A stretch of 5,873 bases of DNA. Origin: an uncultured Marinilabiliaceae bacterium (GTDB taxonomy: Bacteria > Bacteroidota > Bacteroidia > Bacteroidales > Marinilabiliaceae). Location: the NCBI GenBank assembly GCA_905235955.1, contig CAJONN010000180.1, positions 1 to 5,873 of the forward strand. Reading direction: 5' to 3'. The notes beneath the pieces are model-generated. The model searched no databases. It had not been told where the DNA came from and worked only from the letters and a program-made list of their open reading frames with translations. Of the stretch, positions 1-5,873 are shown in pieces (positions within the stretch are counted from its first letter, which is position 1; each line of letters begins with the position of its first letter). Position numbers and translations under genes: made by a program.

Positions 1-28
1 GAGTGGCAACAGCGACGAGTTCTTTTTG

Positions 29-85
29 TTACTTTTTATTTCGCTTCGCTCAATCATCGTTGAGTCTTGCGGAAAGAAAAAGTAA
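29..85. terminator. Long imperfect hairpin, possible (bidirectional) terminator of the upstream gene or part of a dispersed repeat
   Basis: The left arm at 29-44 (TTACTTTTTATTTCGC) pairs with the right arm at 69-85 (GCGGAAAGAAAAAGTAA), with one bulged base and one mismatch. Inside the loop is a second small stem, CTCAA at 49-53 with TTGAG at 60-64. The A-rich and T-rich arms could act as a terminator for transcripts from either side. No complete gene end is visible to the left, so the terminator role is inferred. The same structure could instead be part of an intergenic repeat. Confidence 0.45.
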
Positions 86-93
86 AAGACTAA

Positions 94-150
94 TGAAAAT
101 TCCGTGTTTGGGAACTTGTTTGCAGAACATTTCTACTTGCGAAACTTGAG
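94..150 (-). repeat. Intergenic repeat-like segment, copy A (inverted relative to copy C)
   Basis: Positions 135-150 (ACTTGCGAAACTTGAG) are an exact reverse complement of 5694-5709. On the same side, TGAAAAT followed by TCCGTG at 94-106 matches the complement of 5777-5794, where four extra bases sit between the two parts. The two blocks are in the same order in both copies once one is reverse-complemented, but the spacer is about 28 bases here and about 67 at the other end. The 16-mer itself is a degenerate tandem of a 9-base unit (ACTTGCGAA, ACTTGAGTA). This suggests a diverged dispersed intergenic repeat. No protein-coding role is supported. Confidence 0.4.
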
Positions 151-216
151 TAAAAGTTTTTAGATGAAAGAACCATACATTTTTGACAAAATAGCTTTGA
201 AGCTGTTTTGTACTTT

Positions 217-248
217 TTTGGCTTATTCAATCATATTCATTATTTTTG
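217..248 (+). promoter_or_regulatory. Bacteroidetes-type promoter for the phosphofructokinase gene
   Basis: TTTG at 217-220 lies 20 bases upstream of TATTTTTG at 241-248, which fits the Bacteroidetes -33/-7 consensus (TTTG and TAnnTTTG). Transcription would start near 253-257, giving an A-rich leader of about 75-80 bases before the ATG at 333. A second exact -7 match, TAGCTTTG at 192-199, lacks a TTTG at suitable distance and is less likely. The upstream hairpin at 29-85 would insulate this promoter from the left. Confidence 0.6.
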
Positions 249-332
249 CATTTGCAATTACAAAATCTGAAAAATATAAAAACAACTATCAGAATTTAAC
301 ATATTTCTTAAGAAAAACATAAAATATTCAAA

Positions 333-1952
333 ATGAACAAAAGTGCACTTCAGATTGAAAGAAGCAAGTACTCTCCAAAGATTCCTGCTTCTATCGACGG
401 CGCAACAAAGCTCGTTGAAGGCAAGGCAACCGAATCGGTAGCTGATCAGGCCGACATCAAAAAGCTCTTCCCTAACACCTACGGAATGCCTATCGTGACA
501 TTTGAAAATGGTGAAAGCAAAGTAGCCAACACACAATTCAACGTTGGCGTAATTCTCTCTGGCGGTCAGGCTCCTGGCGGTCATAATGTCGTTTCTGGTA
601 TCTTCGATGGTATCAAAAAAATCAACCCAGCCAACAAACTCTACGGCTTCCTCGGTGGCCCAAGCGGTTTGGTTGACCATAAATATATCGAGTTGACCTC
701 TGAAATCATCGACGAATATCGCAACACTGGCGGTTTCGACATCATTGGCTCTGGTCGTACCAAACTCGAAGAGGTTGAGCAATTTGACAAAGGATTGGAA
801 ATCTGCAACAAACTTGGTATCAAAGCTATCGTTATTATCGGTGGCGACGACTCGAACACCAATGCTTGCGTACTTGCAGAATACTACCTCCAGAAAAACA
901 CTGGCATTCAGGTTATTGGCTGCCCAAAGACAATCGACGGCGACCTCAAGAACGAGATGATCGAGACCTCGTTTGGCTTCGACACCGCTACCAAAGTTTA
1001 CGCTGAGGTTATCGGTAACATCGAGCGCGACGCTAACTCTGCTAAGAAATATTGGCACTTCATCAAACTTATGGGTCGTAGCGCAAGCCACGTTACCCTC
1101 GAGGCTGCTCTCCAGACACAGCCTAACGTTACCCTCATCGGCGAAGAGGTTGAGGCTAAAAACCAAACTCTCGACGACGTTGTAACATACATCGCTAACG
1201 TGGTTGCAAAGCGCGCTGCTAATGGCGACAACTTCGGTACAGTGCTCGTTCCAGAAGGCCTTATCGAGTTCATTCCTGCTATCAAGAAGCTCATCGCTGA
1301 GCTCAACGATATGCTCGCTGCCAACCAAGCAGAGTTCGACAAAATCGCCGTTGACGACAAGATCGACTTCGTTATCAAGCACCTCTCGGCCGAGAATGCA
1401 GCTCTCTTCCAGAGCCTTCCTACCGCTGTTTCTAAGCAACTTGCTCTCGAGCGCGACCCACACGGCAACGTACAGGTTTCGCTCATCGAAACTGAGCAAC
1501 TCCTTGCTGAAATGGTTTCTAAGAAACTCGCAGCTTGGAAGAAAGAGGGCAAATACAACGGCAAATTTGCTACACAGCACCACTTCTTCGGTTACGAAGG
1601 TCGTTGCGCTGCTCCTTCAAACTTCGATGCTGACTATTGCTACTCGCTCGGTCGCGTAGCTTCGTTGCTCATCGCAAGTGGCAAGACTGGCTACATGTCG
1701 TCGGTTCGCAACACAACTAAGCCTGCTGCTGAATGGCTCGCTGGCGGTATTCCTATCACCGCAATGATGAACATGGAGAAACGCAACGGCAAGATGAAGC
1801 CTGTTATCCAAAAGGCTCTCGTTAAGCTCGATGGCGGTCCGTTCAAGTTCTTCGCAGCCAACCGCGACAAGTGGGCTACCGAGACTTCATACATCTATCC
1901 GGGTCCAATTGTTGCTGACCAAACTACTAAGACACTTGTTTTGGAGCATTAA
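333..1952 (+). CDS. pfp: Pyrophosphate-dependent 6-phosphofructokinase (diphosphate--fructose-6-phosphate 1-phosphotransferase), long form
   Basis: This cytosolic enzyme reversibly transfers phosphate from pyrophosphate to fructose 6-phosphate, giving fructose 1,6-bisphosphate and phosphate. It can serve glycolysis or gluconeogenesis. Seen in the 539-residue product: the phosphoryl-donor loop GGQAPGGHN (77-85), GGDDS (170-174), PKTIDGDL (198-205) with the expected catalytic Asp202, MGRSASH (247-253), PEGLIEFIP (308-316) and GYEGR (420-424). Known of the family: Asp in GGDDS (ATP enzymes have Gly there) and Lys in PKTIDGD (Gly in ATP enzymes) mark pyrophosphate use, so the donor call is firm. 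The length fits the long, roughly 550-residue plant-beta-like class, which has an extra helical insert (about 310-405 here). The start is the first in-frame ATG after an A-rich leader (AAATATTCAAA) without Shine-Dalgarno, usual in Bacteroidota. Codon choice is strongly biased (CTC, ATC, AAC, TTC, GAC), unlike the two downstream genes, which suggests high expression. It stands alone, with its own promoter and terminator. Confidence 0.96.
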   Translation: MNKSALQIERSKYSPKIPASIDGATKLVEGKATESVADQADIKKLFPNTYGMPIVTFENGESKVANTQFNVGVILSGGQAPGGHNVVSGIFDGIKKINPANKLYGFLGGPSGLVDHKYIELTSEIIDEYRNTGGFDIIGSGRTKLEEVEQFDKGLEICNKLGIKAIVIIGGDDSNTNACVLAEYYLQKNTGIQVIGCPKTIDGDLKNEMIETSFGFDTATKVYAEVIGNIERDANSAKKYWHFIKLMGRSASHVTLEAALQTQPNVTLIGEEVEAKNQTLDDVVTYIANVVAKRAANGDNFGTVLVPEGLIEFIPAIKKLIAELNDMLAANQAEFDKIAVDDKIDFVIKHLSAENAALFQSLPTAVSKQLALERDPHGNVQVSLIETEQLLAEMVSKKLAAWKKEGKYNGKFATQHHFFGYEGRCAAPSNFDADYCYSLGRVASLLIASGKTGYMSSVRNTTKPAAEWLAGGIPITAMMNMEKRNGKMKPVIQKALVKLDGGPFKFFAANRDKWATETSYIYPGPIVADQTTKTLVLEH

Positions 1953-1987
1953 TGCTCTGAAAATGAGATAATTTATTTCTGAACAAC

Positions 1988-2028
1988 AAATGGTTGTAAG
2001 CCTCAAAAACTTGCAACCATTTTTTTTT
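1988..2028 (+). terminator. Rho-independent terminator after the phosphofructokinase gene
   Basis: AAATGGTTGTAAG at 1988-2000 pairs with CTTGCAACCATTT at 2010-2022, a 13-bp stem with one G-U pair. The loop is nine bases (CCTCAAAAA), and an uninterrupted run of T follows through 2028. It lies 35 bases after the TAA at 1950-1952 and separates this gene from the downstream operon. Confidence 0.92.
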
Positions 2029-2069
2029 GTTTGTGTTTTTCTCATAGTTCTTTTCATTCAACTATTCAA

Positions 2070-2095
2070 AAATTACTTCCAATAACAAGCACAGG
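2070..2095 (+). repeat. Partial intergenic repeat-like segment, copy B
   Basis: This 26-base stretch matches 5757-5781 in the same orientation with about four substitutions and one one-base gap. The shared core has the form CTTCCAAyAAyAAGCACrG. No gene is present here. It sits between the terminator and the next promoter. The match is short, so descent from a common repeat is inferred. Confidence 0.3.
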
Positions 2096-2126
2096 TTAAC
2101 AACCATCCCAAGTTCGTCGCTCAAAA

Positions 2127-2157
2127 TTTGGTGGTCTATATGTTTTTTTTAATTTTG
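2127..2157 (+). promoter_or_regulatory. Bacteroidetes-type promoter of the GLPGLI/outer-membrane barrel operon
   Basis: TTTG at 2127-2130 and TAATTTTG at 2150-2157 are separated by 19 bases. Both boxes match the Bacteroidetes -33/-7 consensus exactly. Transcription would begin near 2162-2166, leaving a leader of about 40 bases before the ATG at 2206. This argues against the longer upstream reading (from 2128), because that start would lie inside the promoter. Confidence 0.75.
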
Positions 2158-2205
2158 TATGTCGATTTGCGCAAACGTTATATTCCACTCTTTTATAATA
2201 TTTAT

Positions 2206-3045
2206 ATGAAAAAACTTCTCTTTATTTTATTAGCGTTTGGTGTAGTTAGTATAGCATATTCACAAGAAGCAAATTGGGGAATTGAAGGAGTCAAACCTAT
2301 TGGGGAGCCTCAAATGGTAAAATTGGATAATAGTAAATACAACTATCTGTATAAACACGATATATATGATCCAATATTGCTCAAAGCAAAAAATACTTAT
2401 GAACTATTACAAGTAGGAGCTCAATGGAGCAAGTTTGGCGGATACAATGATTATAGGTGTGACTCTATAAGATGTGTCAATCCGAATATATCTTTTGCAG
2501 AAATGATGCAATTTAGTCAAAGTAATAGACCTCTAAGAGAATTCTACTTTAAATGGTATAAAAACAATACAATTGTTGTTCGTGATTGCGTTTTTACCAA
2601 TAATTACGTCTACGAAGAGCCGTTTCCTCAATACAGTTGGCAGCTAAGCAACGAAACAATAAATATTTTAGGGCATCAATGCCAGAAGGCTACAACAAAG
2701 TTTAGGGGCAGAGAGTGGATAGTTTGGTATGCTGAGGATATTCCCATAAGCGATGGACCATGGAAGTTTTGTGGTTTGCCCGGTCTGATATTGAAGGCTG
2801 AAGATTCAAAAGGAGAACATAAGTTTGAAGTGGTTGCTATCAGAAAGGCAAACGAAGATTTTGGCTATTCTGAAGAGTTGCATTATATAAAAACTACTCG
2901 TGAGAAATTCAACAAAGCTAAACTCGACTATAAAAACGAAGCATGGAAAATGTTCTCTGGCGAGTTGGCTCTGCGCAATGCCGATGGTAAGCCTACTGAA
3001 ATATCTCATCGCAAACAGTTTTTTAACCCAGAAGAACTGGAATAA
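2206..3045 (+). CDS. GLPGLI family exported protein
   Basis: This is a 279-residue member of the GLPGLI family, a Bacteroidota group of unknown biochemical function often encoded beside outer-membrane receptor-like proteins. Seen: an N-terminal signal peptide (MKKLLFILLAFGVVSIAYS, probable cleavage before Gln20), no further membrane segment, and the family signature in the middle to C-terminal half. The signature comprises LGHQCQKA (155-162), FRGREWIVWYAEDIP (166-180) and GPWKFCGLPGLILKA (184-198), with the name motif GLPGLI at 190-195. Five cysteines (85, 90, 128, 159, 189) remain in the mature chain and could form disulfides in the periplasm. An in-frame extension to 2128 exists, but it would start inside the promoter and would put 26 residues ahead of a perfect signal peptide, so the ATG at 2206 is chosen. 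It is the first gene of a two-gene operon, and its A/T-ending codons differ from those of the phosphofructokinase gene. Family assignment is secure; a periplasmic location is inferred. Confidence 0.93.
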   Translation: MKKLLFILLAFGVVSIAYSQEANWGIEGVKPIGEPQMVKLDNSKYNYLYKHDIYDPILLKAKNTYELLQVGAQWSKFGGYNDYRCDSIRCVNPNISFAEMMQFSQSNRPLREFYFKWYKNNTIVVRDCVFTNNYVYEEPFPQYSWQLSNETINILGHQCQKATTKFRGREWIVWYAEDIPISDGPWKFCGLPGLILKAEDSKGEHKFEVVAIRKANEDFGYSEELHYIKTTREKFNKAKLDYKNEAWKMFSGELALRNADGKPTEISHRKQFFNPEELE

Positions 3046-3048
3046 ATA

Positions 3049-5622
3049 ATGCATAAATTCATATTATCGCTGTGTTTGCTATGTAGTGTAATACATAGTG
3101 TTGCACAAGTTAGTGGATATGTTTTTGCCGCTGATAATGGCGAACCATTGCAAGGTATAATAGTAAAAGCCACTGTTGCTGAAAAAACAGTAGCTTTTGC
3201 CTTTACCAACGCCAATGGACAATACCATTTGAAAGTAGACACACTACGTAGTGGTATGCAATTATCTGCGTCGGGAATGGGCTTTGCTACTGCTACGCAA
3301 AACATTACAACGCTTGGTAGCCAACCTGATGTACGTATGCAAACGCAAGATTTTGAAATAGAAGAAATATCGGTTGAAGCACCACCTATGCAAGCCGTTG
3401 GTGACACCATCGTTTACAATGTCAACGCTTTTGCTACAAAAGCCGACCAAACTCTCGAAGATGTCTTGAAGCATTTGCCCGGCATTGATGTGCAACCTAA
3501 TGGACAAATACGCTACAATGGTGAACCTATCAACAAATTTTACATTGAAGGACTCGACCTACTTGGTGGCAAATATGCTATTGCTACACGCAACATCAAT
3601 CCGAACGATATTGCCTCTGTAAGCGTCTACGAAAATCATCAACCCAAACGTGTTCTACGTAATGTAGAACCATCAGATAAAGCCGCTCTCAACATCAAAC
3701 TAAAGCATAACAGAATGCTACGCCCCATTGGTTATGCACTCTCAGGTGAGGGCTATGGTGACGATGAAATGAAATATCGTGGTGAGATGTTCATTATGGG
3801 TATTGCACCTAAAAATCAGTTTATTACAACCGGCAAAACGAACAATTTTGGATTATCGTATGAAACCGAAACTTCATTTTTGCTCGAAGATGTATTTGAT
3901 AATAGCACTTTGGCTTCTGATATTTTTCCACTAACTCCTTGTGGCACAGCCTCTATATCCACATCGCGATACTTCGCCAATAAGTCGGGCAGCACATCAG
4001 TAAATACCATTCATAAGATAGCTCCAGTGCAAACACTTTCTGTGCAAGCTACTTACAATAGAGAGCATAACAAATATGCAAACAATACTGAAACTGATTA
4101 TTATATTTCTGATAATGATACTATTAGCATAAGTGAAAAATGTCGTTCGGAACTATTGCGGAATAATGTCAATGCCAAGATAAAACTTGAAAACAATGCT
4201 GATTCGTTCTACGTCACCAATGAACTGCGCATTGACGGACATTGGAATGAAAATAATTATTCTGTATATACTGATTCACTAATTAATAATTGGTTGAATA
4301 GTAAAGATTTAGGCGTAGATAATACTTTCAACATGATTATAAAAAATGGTGGAAATATATACGAAATAAAGTCGGTAGTAGGCTTAGCCTCTACGCCTAA
4401 AAATGGTATTGAAGCAGCTACGATGGGTATTCCGTTTGTTGTTCAGAATGTAGAAGGTACAACATTTCATACTATTAACGAAATATCTACATCGTGGCTA
4501 ATGGGCAGATATTTTATATTTGGTAGCAAATTGGCTATTGATGTTCGTCGGGATGAGTTTACATCAGAAAATATTATTAGCCAAAACGACAATTCAGGCA
4601 TAAAACTCGGTGCAACAGCCGAACCATATTTGCAGCTACAAAAAAATGCCATTTTGTGGCGCACTACAATACCGTTGAATATGCACATCGTCAGTTTTGA
4701 TGATAATCAGACGAAAAGTAAGTACAACAAAAAACTCTTTCTGCCCGATGTGATTTCCACTTTGCGTATTGCGCAAGGCATAACTAAAACCAACTTTACT
4801 ATTGGACGAAAAAATAGAGTTGGCGACCTTACCAACTTAATTATCAATCCGATATATACAACCTATCGACGCCAACAAACGTTGGGTAGCGGAATGCTCA
4901 GGCAGCAGACGGAAAATTATTTGTCAGTAGCAACAAATTTTCGCAATGCCGTTGAAGGAATAGTTGGTTCAGTGCGAGTTAGGCTGAGCCAAATAGAAAA
5001 CAACCAAACGTCGGCATCGGTTGTAAGTACTAATCAGACGCAAACAACAAGTGCAAGTGTGAAGAGCAAAGGCAGGCGACTGATGTCGATGTTCAATATT
5101 TCAAAAAATTTAATACCTCTCAACACAGTAGTTTCTATTGATGGCAATGGTGCTATTGTAAAGCAAAAAATGATGCGCCAAGGAGTAATGTTAGATGCTC
5201 AAAATAAGACATTTACTGTAGATGCTAACGCTCAAGGCTCATGGATAAACAATCTCATTTCGTTGCGAATAGAGTGCAGCCTTATGGGGACAGAGAGTAG
5301 TTCAGACATAGCTGCAAGTTCAACGTTGTTGCGCCGTGCCATAATGGCAGATATGTCGGTGGTGCCAATGCAATCGCTACAAATCACAGCACATGCCGAA
5401 GCCGACAAAGCGGATGTAACAAATAGCGATGTTCAAAAATCGTTTTTCCTCGATTGCGGAATACGGTACGTACGCTCTAAGTTCGATGTTGGTCTAATAG
5501 CTCGTAACCTGCTGAATTGCAGTACATATTCTTATTCGCTCTTCAACGATTTCGACACATATACCTACTCTTACACCCTACGCCCAATAGAGTTTATGCT
5601 TGTGCTGAAATGGAGTTTCTGA
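3049..5622 (+). CDS. Outer-membrane beta-barrel protein with carboxypeptidase-like regulatory domain and TonB-receptor-type plug
   Basis: The 857-residue product probably forms an outer-membrane barrel that moves or binds an unknown ligand. Seen: a signal peptide (about 1-19, cleavage SVA/Q); a carboxypeptidase D regulatory-like fold at about 21-100 (VSGYVFAADNGEPLQGIIV, then TNANGQYHLKVD); a TonB-box-like stretch EEISVEAP near 105-112; then a plug at about 113-220 with GDTIVYNVNAF (118-128), LPGIDVQPNGQIRYNGEP (143-160) and FYIEGLDLLGGKYA (164-177). The rest, about 225-857, is rich in alternating polar and aromatic strands and ends in Phe (KWSF), the usual signal for outer-membrane barrel assembly. 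The length is typical of the shorter receptor-like relatives of SusC, but no SusD partner follows. The ATG lies three bases after the GLPGLI stop, so co-transcription and translational coupling are likely. True TonB-dependent transport is not proven. It could instead be an assembly or anchoring barrel for its GLPGLI partner. Confidence 0.9.
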   Translation: MHKFILSLCLLCSVIHSVAQVSGYVFAADNGEPLQGIIVKATVAEKTVAFAFTNANGQYHLKVDTLRSGMQLSASGMGFATATQNITTLGSQPDVRMQTQDFEIEEISVEAPPMQAVGDTIVYNVNAFATKADQTLEDVLKHLPGIDVQPNGQIRYNGEPINKFYIEGLDLLGGKYAIATRNINPNDIASVSVYENHQPKRVLRNVEPSDKAALNIKLKHNRMLRPIGYALSGEGYGDDEMKYRGEMFIMGIAPKNQFITTGKTNNFGLSYETETSFLLEDVFDNSTLASDIFPLTPCGTASISTSRYFANKSGSTSVNTIHKIAPVQTLSVQATYNREHNKYANNTETDYYISDNDTISISEKCRSELLRNNVNAKIKLENNADSFYVTNELRIDGHWNENNYSVYTDSLINNWLNSKDLGVDNTFNMIIKNGGNIYEIKSVVGLASTPKNGIEAATMGIPFVVQNVEGTTFHTINEISTSWLMGRYFIFGSKLAIDVRRDEFTSENIISQNDNSGIKLGATAEPYLQLQKNAILWRTTIPLNMHIVSFDDNQTKSKYNKKLFLPDVISTLRIAQGITKTNFTIGRKNRVGDLTNLIINPIYTTYRRQQTLGSGMLRQQTENYLSVATNFRNAVEGIVGSVRVRLSQIENNQTSASVVSTNQTQTTSASVKSKGRRLMSMFNISKNLIPLNTVVSIDGNGAIVKQKMMRQGVMLDAQNKTFTVDANAQGSWINNLISLRIECSLMGTESSSDIAASSTLLRRAIMADMSVVPMQSLQITAHAEADKADVTNSDVQKSFFLDCGIRYVRSKFDVGLIARNLLNCSTYSYSLFNDFDTYTYSYTLRPIEFMLVLKWSF

Positions 5623-5873
5623 AAAATGAAAAATATATTGCTTTTTGGTGGTGTTTTACATAGTAGGGGAGAGAGGTGAAAAAACATAAGTTTCTCAAGT
5701 TTCGCAAGTGAAAAACGCACAGAAAATAAGAATGGGCGAAGGGAAATATAACCACCAAATTGCTTCCAACAATAAGCACGGAACTCGATTTTCACCTCGC
5801 GGTTGTCGCCTTTGGCACGGAGCGTAAAGAAAATTATCGTAGCGAAGCGCCCGAAACGATTTTCTGTTTGAGC
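5623..5873. other. Gene-free tail of the window; minus-strand frame open to the edge
   Basis: No convincing gene or strong terminator follows the barrel gene. A 17-codon plus-strand frame (5626-5679, starting MKNILLFGG) is too short to support. On the minus strand one frame is open from the right edge (5873) to 5571, about 100 codons, containing segments such as TLRAKGDNREVKIEFRAY and KQFGGYISLRPFLFSVRF. Its distal part overlaps the end of the barrel gene on the opposite strand, and its sequence coincides with the repeat-like element. It may be a chance frame through a repeat or the decayed tail of a gene beyond the edge. A 9-bp inverted pair, TTTGGTGGT (5644-5652) and ACCACCAAA (5751-5759), also lies here. 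Confidence 0.35.
5694..5794 (+). repeat. Intergenic repeat-like segment, copy C
   Basis: The stretch begins with CTCAAGTTTCGCAAGT (5694-5709), the exact reverse complement of 135-150. It continues through a block at 5757-5781 that resembles 2070-2095, and ends with a block at 5777-5794 that matches the complement of 94-106 apart from a four-base insertion. It thus links the other two repeat-like segments and is the longest version. It lies after the outer-membrane barrel gene. I found no transposase and no clean target duplication, so a mobile nature is only a possibility. Confidence 0.4.

Noticed and set aside
93..149. Small frame starting at ATG 93 (MKIPCLGT), part of a longer plus-strand frame open from base 3
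   Set aside because: It has only 18 codons from the ATG, lies in a repeat-like stretch, and has no recognisable start context or motif. The frame open from the left edge shows no protein-like pattern.
192..199. TAGCTTTG as an alternative -7 box for the phosphofructokinase gene
   Set aside because: There is no TTTG at the expected 19-20 base distance upstream; the pair at 217/241 fits better.
258..1583. A 441-codon open frame on the minus strand, antisense to the phosphofructokinase gene
   Set aside because: Its codons are the exact register complements of the phosphofructokinase codons. It stays open only because that gene avoids TTA, CTA and TCA. The translated product shows no recognisable domain, and the plus-strand gene has full family motifs.
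2128..2205. A 26-residue N-terminal extension of the GLPGLI protein from an upstream TTG
   Set aside because: It would begin within the -33 box of the promoter and place 26 residues before a typical signal peptide beginning MKKLLF.
3006..3507. Minus-strand frames of 81 and 134 codons opposite the N-terminal part of the barrel gene
   Set aside because: They are shadows of a clearly coding plus-strand gene and lack any motif or start context of their own.
5626..5679. A 17-codon frame immediately after the barrel gene (MKNILLFGG)
   Set aside because: It looks like the start of a signal peptide but stops at once at 5677-5679. Nothing downstream in this or another frame continues it convincingly, so a broken gene cannot be supported.

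Overview
The window looks like chromosomal DNA from the phylum Bacteroidota, most likely order Bacteroidales. Four things point there. It carries a GLPGLI-family protein next to a carboxypeptidase-regulatory-domain/plug/beta-barrel outer-membrane protein. It has a long PPi-type phosphofructokinase. It has Bacteroidetes-type promoters (TTTG, a 19-20 base gap, then TAnnTTTG). Its start codons lack a clear Shine-Dalgarno and follow A/T-rich leaders. The genus cannot be fixed from this sequence alone.

Layout: bases 1-332 are intergenic, with a long hairpin near the left edge, a repeat-like stretch and a promoter for the first gene. Bases 333-1952 encode a 539-residue pyrophosphate-dependent 6-phosphofructokinase (PFP), closed by a strong intrinsic terminator at 1988-2028. 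A near-consensus promoter at 2127-2157 starts a second, co-directional unit. It contains a 279-residue exported GLPGLI-family protein (2206-3045) and, three bases after its stop codon, an 857-residue outer-membrane beta-barrel protein with carboxypeptidase-like and TonB-receptor plug regions (3049-5622). Bases 5623-5873 are a repeat-like tail with no convincing gene.

How the parts work together: PFP is a stand-alone, probably highly expressed glycolytic enzyme with strongly biased, C-ending codons. The GLPGLI/barrel pair is a separate envelope operon with A/T-ending codons. Both of its proteins carry signal peptides, so they probably act together in the periplasm and outer membrane, but no substrate can be named. 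The GLPGLI family has no established function, so this pair is the closest thing here to an undescribed system.

Short related sequences occur in all three intergenic regions, and the outer two are in opposite orientation. They look like diverged members of a dispersed non-coding repeat family. I see no CRISPR array, tRNA, rRNA, transposase or phage gene.
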